DNA of 64,000 nt from Winogradskyella aurantia (GCF_002266855.1 NZ_NGJN01000005.1:62001-126000); one strand, 5' to 3'; counted from the first letter of the stretch, positions 26,018 to 35,845 are shown. Numbers and translations: made by a program. Notes: generated by a model not told the origin, from the letters alone.

Positions 26018-26743
26018 CTATTCTAACGTATGATATTCATTGTTTATTCGGTCGATTAACTCTGCAATATTCTTTTTTAATAAAACTGACTGCCTTGTAT
26101 AATAATTAAGTTGTCTAGATGAAATATAAATATCAGCTAAAATTTGTTTATCAGTAATTTTAATTGGTGAGCCAAAATCACCATATTTTATTTCATGCGC
26201 ATATTTATTTCGTAATTCATTGGACCGTTCCAATACATCGTCCCCAATACTTATGATATTTTGGGCTTCCAATTCATAGATATTTTGAATATTATTAAAT
26301 AGCTTACGATTGCTAATAATATTTGATTTTCCCTCAGATATCATTGAATTATAAGTTCCGATTTTTGGCCGAAATTTTCTGTCGGTAAAGAAGATATATT
26401 CTAATTCAGATACGCCTTCCACTTTAGGAAGCTTACCAATAATTTCCTCGAATATAAAGTCAATAGTCGAGTCCTGAGACATTAATTGAGCAATTCGCCA
26501 TTTATGATCTTTAATGACTTGAGACAACAATAATGTATCTTGAATTAAATCACTCTTTATTTCTTTTAGATAGACTTTCTCTGCGTCTCTGGTTTTTTTT
26601 AATTCATTCGAATTATTTATACTAAGCGCAATTAGAATACCGATAACCACTAGTATAATTTCTCCAATAGCATAAAGCAAATACTTAATAACCTTGTTAT
26701 CCTTAATCATATTTTGTCTTGTTTTTCTGAATAATTTTATCAT
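26018..26743 (-). CDS. DUF6090 membrane protein (paralogue C)
   Basis: The 241-residue protein starts with MIKLFRKTRQNMIKDNK and has the shared membrane segment YAIGEIILVVIGILIALSINN. The remaining helical domain (VYLKEIKSDLIQDTLLLSQVI; GTYNSMISEGKSNIISNRKL) aligns loosely with the others; the GTYNSMISEGK-type phrase recurs in paralogues A, E and C as a family motif. It follows the serine hydrolase gene by 91 bp that contain a short repeat-like unit. Confidence 0.85.
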   Translation of the reverse strand: MIKLFRKTRQNMIKDNKVIKYLLYAIGEIILVVIGILIALSINNSNELKKTRDAEKVYLKEIKSDLIQDTLLLSQVIKDHKWRIAQLMSQDSTIDFIFEEIIGKLPKVEGVSELEYIFFTDRKFRPKIGTYNSMISEGKSNIISNRKLFNNIQNIYELEAQNIISIGDDVLERSNELRNKYAHEIKYGDFGSPIKITDKQILADIYISSRQLNYYTRQSVLLKKNIAELIDRINNEYHTLE

Positions 26744-26834
26744 AAGTTAATGGTTTCTGATAATTAAGTACGTTGGCTCCCTTATGATGTCGTAACTGAC
26801 TATAGAAGGCTCTGCGCTATGCGCAATGTTGTGG

Positions 26835-27860
26835 CTACTTTTTCTTTCTTATAATTTTCACAATTCGGTTGATATTAATTTCCGATAAATTCCATTCGTA
26901 GCCATTAAAATCAGTGGTGTTTATAAATTGAACAACAACCGTATCAATATCTTCGTGATACTCTGCAAGACTTTGATAGCCAACAACCAAACCTCCATGA
27001 TTATATTCATAAGGGTAGATTTCCTGTTCACCTTCATCAAAAATGGTCCCATCGTTTAAAGCTCTCAAGAATATACCCACATCTTGTACTGTAGCTAGCA
27101 TACCATAATCACGATCTTTAAAATCTTCGTCATACCCCACATAATAACCACTCATCACATCTTCTAAGTCTACCTCGTTAATCGAAAAAAATGTATTTTC
27201 AATTTTAAGAGGTTTCAAAATGTTTTCTTCGATATATTCGTTATGATTGTATCCTAAAACATTGTCCATAATCCTACGGAGTAATAAATAATTGGTGTTT
27301 GAATATTCATAACCTTCACCAGGTTCAAAACTAGCCGGTAGATCCAGAGCAAAATCGAGTGCATTTTGTCCGTTGTCCTGTTCGTTGTCCCAATACTTGG
27401 GATTATCCGTGAAGTTTGGAATGCCAGAACGGTGTTGAATCATCATTTTCAATGTGATATTTTCTGCATGTTCAATTCTACCAACAAGTTCCGGAAAGTA
27501 CTCCCCAAGAGTTTGATCAAAAGACAACAGTTGATTTTTGACCATTTTAGTCAGTGCGACTGCCGTATACAACTTGCTAATGCTTGCAATTTTAAAAAAT
27601 GAACTGGGGTCAGCAGGTATTTTTTTATCTCGGTCTTTCCAACCGCCTGTATAAAAAGCAGGTGGTTTTCCTGCTTCATCCACATAAACAATCATTCCGT
27701 CAAATCCGTGACTAATGGCTTCATCAACTTGTTCTTGTACTGTATCTGGCAGTGGTAAAATCCAAGCTTTTACTAAAATCCATGGCACAAAGTATAAGGA
27801 GATTGCTGTCCCTAGCAATAAGACTATTCTAAATAGTTGTTTGGCGTACATTTTTCTCAT
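26835..27860 (-). CDS. Serine hydrolase, beta-lactamase class C fold
   Basis: The 341-residue protein has an N-terminal membrane anchor (LFRIVLLLGTAISLYFVPWI). The penicillin-binding-protein-like fold shows the active-site SxxK (KIASISKLYTAV), the YxN motif (YEYSNTNYLL) and an HGG in place of KTG (YNHGGLVVGYQ). Such enzymes are D-peptidases, esterases or amidases; true antibiotic hydrolysis is not implied. The reading direction and spacing link it to the DUF6090 paralogue C downstream. Confidence 0.9.
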   Translation of the reverse strand: MRKMYAKQLFRIVLLLGTAISLYFVPWILVKAWILPLPDTVQEQVDEAISHGFDGMIVYVDEAGKPPAFYTGGWKDRDKKIPADPSSFFKIASISKLYTAVALTKMVKNQLLSFDQTLGEYFPELVGRIEHAENITLKMMIQHRSGIPNFTDNPKYWDNEQDNGQNALDFALDLPASFEPGEGYEYSNTNYLLLRRIMDNVLGYNHNEYIEENILKPLKIENTFFSINEVDLEDVMSGYYVGYDEDFKDRDYGMLATVQDVGIFLRALNDGTIFDEGEQEIYPYEYNHGGLVVGYQSLAEYHEDIDTVVVQFINTTDFNGYEWNLSEININRIVKIIRKKK

Positions 27861-27906
27861 TTTACCTAGGATTAATAGCTTATAACTGTTGAACGTTTTT
27901 GGGATT

Positions 27907-28677
27907 TTATAAATTATTTTCTGTAAGCTCCTCTATTTCTTTGATGACGAGCGCTCCAGTATGTTTTAATTCTTGATACTGGTCTATCATCGTATCGTAT
28001 TGAAAGGCTGCAAGACTTACAACATTTCTAAATGGAGCTAGGGACGAATACGCCTTAAAAGTTTTAATCAGCTTTGATTCTGGTATATCTAATTGTGCCA
28101 AAGAATCTTGTGGCATAAATGCGGAGGCCAATACTAGCGTTCTATCAAAATGCTTAGAGATATGCGCTTCTTGTGTAAGTAAATAGTCGTTGTAGCTCTT
28201 TTCGTTTTCAGCAATTTGCTGAATTATACCATGATACTGAATCAATAACGAATCCAAAGCTGTATTGTTAATTTTTCCGAAAGAACTGGAATTTTTTAAA
28301 GATTCATAGCCGTCTGTTTTGGGTTTAAAGTAAAAGTCTGCGAACGCAGTGCCACTTACCATCATCAAGTAAACATTATCCTCTTCTGTCTGGGTAAGCA
28401 TGGCTACTCTAGCTTTTTTACAAATATCCGCTATCCGTTTTCGACCCTTAGAAATGCTATCTAATTGACGCAAGTCTTCTTTGGTATGCGACTTTATTTT
28501 TACCAAATATTCATGAAGTATGCTGTTTTCCTTTTTGGCTTCATTCCAATTATTAATCTGTAAGGCAATCAAAATTCCAATAACCACCAGTAGAATTTCT
28601 CCAATAGCATATTTTAAATACTTACTGGCTTTTCCATTTCCTATAAGTTGAAATCTTATTTTTCTGAAAACTTTCAT
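27907..28677 (-). CDS. DUF6090 membrane protein (paralogue D)
   Basis: The 256-residue protein starts MKVFRKIRFQLIGNGKASKY and carries the shared helix YAIGEILLVVIGILIALQINN. The distal domain is helical (ILHEYLVKIKSHTKEDLRQL). It overlaps the acyltransferase stop by 4 bp, so here the DUF6090 protein is translationally coupled to another membrane protein, unlike the other copies. Confidence 0.85.
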   Translation of the reverse strand: MKVFRKIRFQLIGNGKASKYLKYAIGEILLVVIGILIALQINNWNEAKKENSILHEYLVKIKSHTKEDLRQLDSISKGRKRIADICKKARVAMLTQTEEDNVYLMMVSGTAFADFYFKPKTDGYESLKNSSSFGKINNTALDSLLIQYHGIIQQIAENEKSYNDYLLTQEAHISKHFDRTLVLASAFMPQDSLAQLDIPESKLIKTFKAYSSLAPFRNVVSLAAFQYDTMIDQYQELKHTGALVIKEIEELTENNL

Positions 28678-29774
28678 TGGTCCAGTGTTTTAGTGGCTAT
28701 TTCTTGTTTCTTTTTACCTTCTAGAAATTTAAAATTCCACTTTAGCCCGAATAAAGGATGCAATAGGTTAATTCTTCTTAAAACGAATTCATAAATGATA
28801 TAACATCCAATGAAGGTAATTAAAATAATTAAAGGAAATGACATATATACGGGTAGCTTTAGCGGTAAAACTAATGCTGATGTGCCATACAGCACGATCA
28901 TATGTATAATATATACAGGATATGCCGCCGTGCTCAGATAGGATAAAACTTTACTTGATTTGTTTAGGTATTTATGGCAAAATCCAAATACAGCAAAAAT
29001 CCAACTATTAGATTCAATCACCATTAAATATCCAGGCGCTTCAGTAGCGTAAATTGTAAATCTTATGGTGAAAAGAATAGCAGCAATACCAAAGTATAAC
29101 CATCTCCATTTTAAAATATTTTCCCAAAATGATTTTCCTATGTGCATGAAGAAGAACCCAAAGAAAAAGCATAAGAATCCTAGGAAGAATCCATGCCAGG
29201 TTTTAGCATACATTGAAAAAGGACTTGGTTTAAGTATAAAGGCTTCAGTAATGAATAGTACATTTATAATAAACGGTGTTAAAGGATATACCATCAATTT
29301 TTGCCAAATCAATTTTAGTTTATTGTTTTCATTTTTCTTAAGCCATAAGAACAGAGGCAATAATAATATGACATACACGAAAATGTTTCCTAAAAACCAT
29401 AAGTGCCCCATATGAGGGTAATAATTTAATGCCATGTTATAGTACTTTTGAAATACAAACATGTGCAAGGGTGTTATTGCCACAATGCCAAATAAAAAGG
29501 GTACTAAAATGCGTTTAGTACGTTCCTCAATGAGTTGCATCCAATTTCGCTTTCGCATAGCAAAGAATAATCCCATACCAGAAACATAAAATAGGATAGG
29601 TATTCTCCAAACATTCAATAAGGTCATTGGTTTCCACAGTTCTGTAGACAAGATGTCGCTTCTAATAAAGGCTAAGAACATTGCCCACGGTTGAAATACT
29701 ATTGCGATATGATAGATTAATAACAACCCAATTGCAATCACTCTCAACCAATCTATATCGTATCGTCTTTCCAT
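28674..29774 (-). CDS. Acyltransferase-3 family integral membrane protein
   Basis: The 366-residue protein has about ten membrane helices. The acyltransferase-3 start is clear (RRYDIDWLRVIAIGLLLIYH, with the R..WLR..A...LL.YH pattern), as are the PILFYVSGMGLFFAMRKR and GHLWFLGNIFVYVIL segments. Members transfer acyl groups to sugars or glycans at the membrane (OPG modification, exopolysaccharide O-acetylation). Substrate unknown. Coupled by ATGA overlap to DUF6090 paralogue D. Confidence 0.9.
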   Translation of the reverse strand: MERRYDIDWLRVIAIGLLLIYHIAIVFQPWAMFLAFIRSDILSTELWKPMTLLNVWRIPILFYVSGMGLFFAMRKRNWMQLIEERTKRILVPFLFGIVAITPLHMFVFQKYYNMALNYYPHMGHLWFLGNIFVYVILLLPLFLWLKKNENNKLKLIWQKLMVYPLTPFIINVLFITEAFILKPSPFSMYAKTWHGFFLGFLCFFFGFFFMHIGKSFWENILKWRWLYFGIAAILFTIRFTIYATEAPGYLMVIESNSWIFAVFGFCHKYLNKSSKVLSYLSTAAYPVYIIHMIVLYGTSALVLPLKLPVYMSFPLIILITFIGCYIIYEFVLRRINLLHPLFGLKWNFKFLEGKKKQEIATKTLDQ

Positions 29775-29801
29775 TGTATTCGAGTTTAAATTTTTGATTA
29801 A

Positions 29802-30365
29802 TTATTGCAACATCATAGCAACTACAGGTCTTGCTTTTTCTACCTCATTGAGGTCAAGTTTGAATCCCATGGGTTCTAGTTGCAAAATCATCATTTCATA
29901 AAATGGTTTGATTTGTTCAAAATCTCCTAAAACTGTTTCTCTTGGTGTAGCGCCAAAGTTGTTTTTTATGGTTTTATCTGCATTTGCATCAATAAGCATT
30001 TGCACCATTTCTACTTTTCCGAAAAAAGCAGCCGTATGCAAAGCAGTAGAACCGTCATTGTTTTGAATGGATAAATCTACATCGGCTTTTAACAAGGCTT
30101 TCGCCATTTCTGTTTTGTCAAAAGTAATGGCTGTAATTATTGGTGTCGATCCACCCATGGCTTCCTTTTTATTAATATCTCTGCCGGCTTTAATGTGCTG
30201 TTTTAAAACTTCGAAATTATCAGTGATTATAGCCTCATGAATGTCTTGTTTTGGGGCTTCAACTATGGAAGTATTTTCTGATTTAGATGATGTCTCTTTG
30301 TTTTGCTCTGCACATGAACTTGCAAATAGTACAAGTAATAAAGCGAATACTTTTAAAGTTTTCAT
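29802..30365 (-). CDS. Ankyrin-repeat lipoprotein
   Basis: The protein has about 187 residues with a lipoprotein signal from ATG 30365 (MKTLKVFALLLVLFASSCAE); the ATG at 30389 gives a non-signal leader. Ankyrin repeats run from about residue 45 to 145: NFEVLKQHIKAGRDINKKEAMGGSTPI, KALLKADVDLSIQNNDGSTALHTAAFFG, MVQMLIDANADKTIKNNFGATP. It probably binds proteins in the periplasm. It is divergent from the AraC-TPR regulator, with a candidate operator in between. Confidence 0.9.
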   Translation of the reverse strand: MKTLKVFALLLVLFASSCAEQNKETSSKSENTSIVEAPKQDIHEAIITDNFEVLKQHIKAGRDINKKEAMGGSTPIITAITFDKTEMAKALLKADVDLSIQNNDGSTALHTAAFFGKVEMVQMLIDANADKTIKNNFGATPRETVLGDFEQIKPFYEMMILQLEPMGFKLDLNEVEKARPVVAMMLQ

Positions 30366-30502
30366 TGGATTGATGTTTACTGTTTTCATGGTTTTAAATT
30401 TTAATAGTTATGATATTTTTATTTGATGTTACAAATGTCTTATAAGTCTTGCAGCAAGGCTAAATAGTTGTGCGTCAATACCTATTGAGTTTGAAGCGCG
30501 GG

Positions 30503-30538
30503 TATAAATTATGATGCAGTACTATAAATTATGACGCA
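30503..30538. promoter_or_regulatory. Candidate operator: tandem 16-bp direct repeats
   Basis: TATAAATTATGATGCA (30503-30518) and TATAAATTATGACGCA (30523-30538) lie exactly 20 bp apart, about two helical turns, in the 230-bp region between the divergent ankyrin and AraC-TPR genes. A partial inverted copy (TGCGTCAATA) lies about 35 bp away. This spacing is typical for AraC-family binding. Confidence 0.55.
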
Positions 30539-30619
30539 AGCTCTTGTTGAAGAGTATAAAATCAGTATTTTCATCAACAGTTTTTAGGAAATACTTATCT
30601 TGTTATTTTATCAGTATTC

Positions 30620-32746
30620 ATGTCTGAATCTTCTTCTTTTACCGACTTTATAAATCAAGCAAAGGCATTGGTCCTGAATGAAATATCCAATGAACACTTT
30701 GGGGTTTCGGAATTGGCTGATGCCATGCATATGAGTCGATCTAGTTTGCTTCGAAAGATTAAAAAACAAACGGGGTTGTCGGCAAGTCAATTCATTAGAA
30801 AGGTACGTTTAGAAGAAGCTAAAGCCTTACTTGAGGAAACTGAGTTGACCGTTTCTGAGATTTCGTATCAAGTGGGGTTTAGCAATAACTCCTATTTTAT
30901 TAAATGTTTTAGGGAAGAATTTGGATTTCCTCCAGGAGAAACCAGGAAGCGCCTTGAAGAGGCCAAAGAAGATCGTGGAGAAGCAAACGACGACGAGAGT
31001 TCAGATTCACTCTCTCATAAAAGGGTAGAATCAAAAAGTGAAATGCCAAGGTCAGTCATAAGTAAGCATAAGAATACAATCATTATTGCTGTTGCAGGTA
31101 TCATCATTGCCTTCATTAGCTACTATTATGGTAGTTCATCAAAAGATAGCATTCAAGATTCTGATAGTTTAAAATCAATAGCTGTTTTACCATTTAAAAA
31201 TTTGAGTGCAGACTCGTCCAATCTTTATTTTGTAAATGGTCTTATGGAAGCCTCATTGGGAAAACTTCAAAAAATTGAAGACTTAAGGGTTATTAGTAGA
31301 ACATCAGTAGAAAAGTATAGAGGCTCAAAACTATCTATTGTTGATATTGCGAAGGAATTAAATGTGAAATATATAGTTGAGGGTAGTGGACAAAAAAATA
31401 AAAATAAGGTCTTACTAAACATTCAACTTGTTGATGCAACAACTGACGCCCCTATATGGAATGAACAATACAACTATGAATTAGATGACGTATTTGAGCT
31501 TCAAAATACAGTAGCAAAAAAAATTGCCTTAGCCATTGAAGCTAACATTACACCAAAAGAGTTGGCCCGAATAGATAAAAAACCTACAGAGAATATTGAA
31601 GCTTATGATTTGTTTTTGAAAGGCTATGAAATTAGTCAAAATAAAACCACTGAAAACTTGCTGCTGGCTATTTCATTTTACGATAGGGCTACTAAATTAG
31701 ATTCTGCCTTTGCTCTGGCCTATGCGGAAAAAGCAATAGCATATTATTATTTGGATGAATTCAAAATTGAAAAAAAATATACTGATAAGCTAAATGAAAA
31801 TGCAGATAAGGCTTTGTTGTACGATTCTAAGTCTGATATTAGTTTAATGGCAAAAGCCTTATACTATGTCTCCGTAAATGAGTTCAATTTAGCCATTCCA
31901 CATTTAGAGAAAGCTTTAGAATACAATCCTAATTCGGCGGGAGCCGTATTATTTTTGTCTGATTTATACGCACGTGCCCTACCAAACACAGCAAAATATC
32001 TAAAATATGCATTAAAAGGTATACAGCTCAATTTGGAAGCCAATGATTCCATTGGAAAAAGTTTTATTTACCTCCACTTGAGCAATGCTTTGATACAAAC
32101 AGGATTTGTAGATGAAGCTTTGGAAAACATTAATAAGTCAATTAGTTATAATCCAGATAATGAATATGCACCATTTCTAAAACTATTTATAGAATATGCT
32201 AAATACAAAAATTTAGAAAAAACCACAGAATTACTCGAAAAGGAATGGCGAAAAGATTCAACTAGGTTTGACATTTTAAATGAAGCAGCCAAACTAAATT
32301 ATTTTCAAGAAAATTACAAAGAGGCTTATGAATACTACAAAATATTAAATACTTTAAAAAAGGAACAAGGAATTGATTTATATCCACAGGAAAATTTAAA
32401 GATGTCTATATGTTACGAAAAAATGGGCTTTGAAAAAGAGGCTAAGCAATTTTACAACAGATATGCATCCTACTGTGAAAATGATAAATCGATTTATCAA
32501 CCGGCTAGCTTGGCGTTTAAGTATATCTATGATGGTAATAATGATGAGGCTATTGCCCAATTCAAGGAGTTTTCCAACAAAAGTAATTTTCAGTACTGGA
32601 TAGTTGTCTTTCTAGAGCAAGACCCATTAATAAAGAAATTACAGTCACATCGCGATTATCGAAGAACCATCAATAGTATAAATGATAAATTTTGGGGAGA
32701 CCATAAGGACATTAGGAAAACGCTAAAACAAAATAAACTTTTATAG
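30620..32746 (+). CDS. Membrane-spanning AraC-family regulator with TolB-like and TPR domains
   Basis: The 708-residue protein begins with an AraC-type DNA-binding domain (FGVSELADAMHMSRSSLLRK..TGLSASQFIRKVRLEEAK; VSEISYQVGFSNNSYFIKCFREEFGFPP), residues about 20-120. One membrane helix follows (NTIIIAVAGIIIAFISYYYG, about 155-175), then a TolB/FlgO-like domain (SIAVLPFKNLSADSSNLYF...LVDATTDAPIW), and from about 320 a series of TPR helices. The cytoplasmic DNA-binding domain is thus joined to an extracytoplasmic sensor, a one-protein transmembrane regulator. The neighbouring ankyrin gene is its likely target. Confidence 0.9.
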   Translation: MSESSSFTDFINQAKALVLNEISNEHFGVSELADAMHMSRSSLLRKIKKQTGLSASQFIRKVRLEEAKALLEETELTVSEISYQVGFSNNSYFIKCFREEFGFPPGETRKRLEEAKEDRGEANDDESSDSLSHKRVESKSEMPRSVISKHKNTIIIAVAGIIIAFISYYYGSSSKDSIQDSDSLKSIAVLPFKNLSADSSNLYFVNGLMEASLGKLQKIEDLRVISRTSVEKYRGSKLSIVDIAKELNVKYIVEGSGQKNKNKVLLNIQLVDATTDAPIWNEQYNYELDDVFELQNTVAKKIALAIEANITPKELARIDKKPTENIEAYDLFLKGYEISQNKTTENLLLAISFYDRATKLDSAFALAYAEKAIAYYYLDEFKIEKKYTDKLNENADKALLYDSKSDISLMAKALYYVSVNEFNLAIPHLEKALEYNPNSAGAVLFLSDLYARALPNTAKYLKYALKGIQLNLEANDSIGKSFIYLHLSNALIQTGFVDEALENINKSISYNPDNEYAPFLKLFIEYAKYKNLEKTTELLEKEWRKDSTRFDILNEAAKLNYFQENYKEAYEYYKILNTLKKEQGIDLYPQENLKMSICYEKMGFEKEAKQFYNRYASYCENDKSIYQPASLAFKYIYDGNNDEAIAQFKEFSNKSNFQYWIVVFLEQDPLIKKLQSHRDYRRTINSINDKFWGDHKDIRKTLKQNKLL

Positions 32747-32866
32747 CTGACTTATTAAAAGCACGTTGATGTTATTTGTACCAAAATTGTACCTCCACTA
32801 TTTCTATCTAGTTTTCAATAACCCGATATTTTTGGTAGTTAGCAATACCCGCCAATACGATAGTTT

Positions 32867-33853
32867 TTAATAGTCAGTAATTTGATCAATTTCAAGTTTT
32901 TTTAGGGCCTCTCCTTCAACTAGTCTATAGGAAACTTGTCTGGTTCCACCAGTTGGTTCAGCGTTTGTGTCTCCTGGCTTATATATCGGAAAACGCTGAC
33001 CCAAAGTATTCTCTACAAGTGAGAATTCATCATGGCCCATATAGCCCTCATTTATCTCGCTGTTTTCTGCTGTGGGTTGAAAATAAACCTCGCTCATGGA
33101 TTTCTTATTGTTGGCTGAAAAGGCATATACTTTTCCATAACTACCACTTCCAAGGGATTGGGTATAAACAAAAAGTTCGGGCGAGCCGTCAGAATCAAGA
33201 TCTTCAACTTCTGCGTTGATTACTTCTTCACCTTCTATATTGAACGTTTCGTTGTATTCACGTTCTTTTAATCCAAATGTGAAAATAGTCAGGGTATTTT
33301 TGCCGTCTTTTTCTATTGATGAGATATTAAATCCAACGTCTTGCAAATTCAGTACTTTACTAAATTTTGTGTTGTCAATTTGACTTTGATCAAGGGGTTC
33401 ATTTAGTTTTAAATACGATCCGGCAATACTTGCACCACCAGAGCAATAAAAATAAAGCAAGCCTTCGTCTTGTTCGTTTTCTGCAGTTATGCGAATTTGT
33501 GTAGGAGTAAATTTAAACAGAATGGTTTTTCCATTGATTTGAGTCTGGTATGTATTATCATCCACTTTTTTAGCAACTGCATCAAAGGTGCAAGTTGGTT
33601 CTTTCTTGTCTCCACGTGATCGGACAGAAATATTTAGTTGATGATTCTCTGTTTCTGCAACCGATACGGCTATCCAATCGTAGCCTTCGCTTCTTTTAGA
33701 ATAATCTTCAGATACGTAGTTGCCCATTGGAGTTGTCGTTTCAGTAACTTCTGTTGTTGGAACATCTTCAATTTTTTTTGCTTCGTTTTTACAGCCGATG
33801 GATAGAAAAAAAACCATCAGTATAAGGTAAAATTTATTGAACGTATTTTTCAT
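32867..33853 (-). CDS. Lipoprotein with PliI-like lysozyme-inhibitor domain
   Basis: The 328-residue protein has a lipoprotein signal (YLILMVFFLSIGCKNE). Residues about 45-150 match the PliI family of invertebrate-type-lysozyme inhibitors: SEDYSKRSEGYDWIAVSVAE, ISVRSRGDKKEPTCTFDA, GKTILFKFTPTQI. The remaining half has an acidic VEDLDSDGSPELFVYTQS segment resembling VCBS/calcium-binding loops, of unknown role. It could protect the cell wall against animal lysozymes; this is inference from family. Confidence 0.8.
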   Translation of the reverse strand: MKNTFNKFYLILMVFFLSIGCKNEAKKIEDVPTTEVTETTTPMGNYVSEDYSKRSEGYDWIAVSVAETENHQLNISVRSRGDKKEPTCTFDAVAKKVDDNTYQTQINGKTILFKFTPTQIRITAENEQDEGLLYFYCSGGASIAGSYLKLNEPLDQSQIDNTKFSKVLNLQDVGFNISSIEKDGKNTLTIFTFGLKEREYNETFNIEGEEVINAEVEDLDSDGSPELFVYTQSLGSGSYGKVYAFSANNKKSMSEVYFQPTAENSEINEGYMGHDEFSLVENTLGQRFPIYKPGDTNAEPTGGTRQVSYRLVEGEALKKLEIDQITDY

Positions 33854-33892
33854 TTGTTAATGGGTGTGTTTCTATTAAAATTTTAATCAATG

Positions 33893-34022
33893 TGGGTGTG
33901 TCATTTGAGCAACTAAGTTAGCAAATACAAACCGAATAGACACCAGTACAGTGAACTGGTTAAAGTGATATTAGATAGTTTACTGTGACGAAGACCTTAC
34001 TAATATATACTGTTGGCGGTTG
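33893..34022. repeat. Intergenic cassette-type repeat, copy 9
   Basis: AACTAAGTTAGCAAATACAA near one end and, at the other, TAATATATACTGTTGGCGG (minus strand CCGCCAACAGTATATATTA), a well-formed end box. Confidence 0.6.
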
Positions 34023-34047
34023 GTTGTTTTTTCTTTGTGTTCAATTT

Positions 34048-34398
34048 TTACATGCTTTGCCCAAAAGTTAGCAAATTAGTATCAGGATCAAGCAGTGCAA
34101 ATTCTTTTTGTCCCCAAGGTTTGGTATTCAATGCGCCGTTTGGATGAATGTCTGTTTTCTTGGCGATCAAAGATTTATATAAACTTTCAATGTCGTTAGT
34201 TCGTATATACACTTGTCCATAATTTTCTTTTGGGTTAAGGTTTTTAAATTCAAAAAAGTGAATTTCTATCTGGTCTTTTTTAAACATTAAATACCCTTCA
34301 TAGTCGCCGATTTCTGTAAATCCCAATTTATTTAAATAAAATTCTCTCGTTACATTTTTGTCGCGCATTGGTAATTTAGGACTAATTTCAGTTAGCAT
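34048..34398 (-). CDS. VOC-family protein, bleomycin-resistance-like
   Basis: The 116-residue single-domain VOC protein has the layout of bleomycin-binding proteins: SPKLPMRDKNVTREFYLNKLGF, YLMFKKDQIEIHFFEF (His/Glu positions), GQVYIRTNDIESLY, and EFALLDPDTNLLTFGQ. Binding of glycopeptide drugs is typical of close relatives but not shown here. Single-gene unit between repeats. Confidence 0.9.
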   Translation of the reverse strand: MLTEISPKLPMRDKNVTREFYLNKLGFTEIGDYEGYLMFKKDQIEIHFFEFKNLNPKENYGQVYIRTNDIESLYKSLIAKKTDIHPNGALNTKPWGQKEFALLDPDTNLLTFGQSM

Positions 34399-34445
34399 TT
34401 CTCTTGTAATAGGTTTGAAAGTTTATACTTTTTTTGTTCGGTATT

Positions 34446-34513
34446 TTTTTAAAATGCAGAACAAAAATCTCTTAATTTAAAAAGTTGACTTTGCCAGTTC
34501 AACGTTTGTGGCG
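34446..34513. repeat. Type-B intergenic repeat, copy 2
   Basis: AAAATGCAGAACAAAAATCT, then CTTAATTTAAAAAGTTGACT and TTGCCAGTTCAACGTTTGTGG. Closely similar to the block at 44074. Confidence 0.6.
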
Positions 34514-34687
34514 TCTCCCATGGTTGGGTTATTTAGTAACTAATTTAGCGAATTTAAACCTAATAAATACGAGCAAAGCGAACCTATTCGTCCAGCAGGT
34601 GGGCTGGTGTCAGCGATTTTAGAAAGCTGTGATAAGCTTGGTGAGGGGTAGGCTTGTTCTAGCCATGAATTATGAACGGTGTTGTGC
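34514..34687. repeat. Intergenic cassette-type repeat, copy 10
   Basis: AACTAATTTAGCGAATTTAA, GAGCAAAGCGAACCTATTCG, GTCCAGCAGGTGGGCTGGTG, and the end GCCATGAATTATGAACGGTG-TTGTGC (minus strand CACAACACCGTTC). Confidence 0.65.
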
Positions 34688-34692
34688 TTTCG

Positions 34693-35457
34693 TTATTTTT
34701 TTAATTCATTATCTATTAGTCTTAAAATATCGTTTAAATAATTTCTCACTAGAAACGATTCTTGCTTCGTGACGTCACATGTAGATGCTATAGTGAAGAT
34801 ATAGTCATCTACATCTTTATTTTCAAGAAATTCTTTAACAGCGTTTTCTCTATTCTTTTTATTTATATAGTATTCTTTTTCTTGGTAAACACCATCAAAC
34901 AAATCCTTAACTGAAAAGTTCTGAGTTAAAAAAGGATCGTAATTATTCATGTTATACTGTCGTAAATCCTGCTCATACTCTCTTAACCGATCTACTTGTC
35001 CTGACCAATTTGTAAGTTTCGTTTTTAAGGCATTATTTTTAATAATATAAAGTTTGCCAGATGACAAGAGTTCGTTGGTTGTACCCAATACAGGGTCAAA
35101 AGTAGGGGTGTTGTAGGTATAGGCGATATAAAGCCTGAGCGAATCAAGAGGTATCTCAGTATAATTTTCTTCGTTTTTTATTTTGAATAATTTCTCTGCT
35201 GATGAAATCATTCTTTCTCGCATCACATCTTTCCTTTCCAATTCTTGTAGGTTTTCTTCAAATTCACTTCTTAGTTGTAAAAGAATTTGATTTTCTTTCT
35301 TTCTATCCTGTTGCTCCTGATTCCAATTATTAATCTGTAACGCTATTAATATTCCTATAACTACAAGTATAATTTCACCAATTGCATAAAGTAGATACTT
35401 ATAGAATTTGTTTTCAGTTAACGTTTTTTGTCGAATTTTTCGAAAGAATTTTATCAT
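34693..35457 (-). CDS. DUF6090 membrane protein (paralogue E)
   Basis: The 254-residue protein starts MIKFFRKIRQKTLTENKFYK, followed by YAIGEIILVVIGILIALQINN. The distal part is helical (ILLQLRSEFEENLQELERKD) with the family motif GTTNELLSSGKLYIIKN. Single-gene unit; its 3' end is 5 bp from a well-formed cassette-type repeat. Confidence 0.87.
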   Translation of the reverse strand: MIKFFRKIRQKTLTENKFYKYLLYAIGEIILVVIGILIALQINNWNQEQQDRKKENQILLQLRSEFEENLQELERKDVMRERMISSAEKLFKIKNEENYTEIPLDSLRLYIAYTYNTPTFDPVLGTTNELLSSGKLYIIKNNALKTKLTNWSGQVDRLREYEQDLRQYNMNNYDPFLTQNFSVKDLFDGVYQEKEYYINKKNRENAVKEFLENKDVDDYIFTIASTCDVTKQESFLVRNYLNDILRLIDNELKK

Positions 35458-35845
35458 ACGGTAAGTGGTTGGTTATAATGAAGATCAACGCCCTTCTAAA
35501 TGAAGTTAAAATCTAGATTTTAAAATTTAATGTGACTGAAAGTTACGTATAAATTTTAAAGACCATAGGAACGATTCTAGATTGGTTTTAGAGAGTGTCG
35601 GATTGGGTTTTTAATGTCTTTAATGAACGTGCCGAAGCCTTCTCATCCCAACCGTTTTGGAAATTTACCTTAGCAGGGCCTTAAATCATATTTTCTTTTG
35701 GGATAGGAGTTCAGAAAAAAGGAACATCGCAGGTTAGTTTAGCTAATCTGAGCGGAGCGAATAGAGGAATACCAATTTATAGAAATGGATAATTTCATTA
35801 ATAGTTTGTTCTCGCATTTATATGATGTTGTAGCATGTTTTTATG
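35458..35845. other. 388-bp gene-free stretch with a partial repeat
   Basis: No coding frame is supported. 35740-35838 resembles a cassette-type repeat (TTTAGCTAATCTGAGCGGAG, then CGCATTTATATGATGTTGTAG as end box). The rest is unassigned. Confidence 0.4.

Noticed and set aside
27366..27602. Plus-strand frame inside the serine hydrolase gene
   Set aside because: Antisense to the SxxK and YxN region of a clear serine hydrolase.
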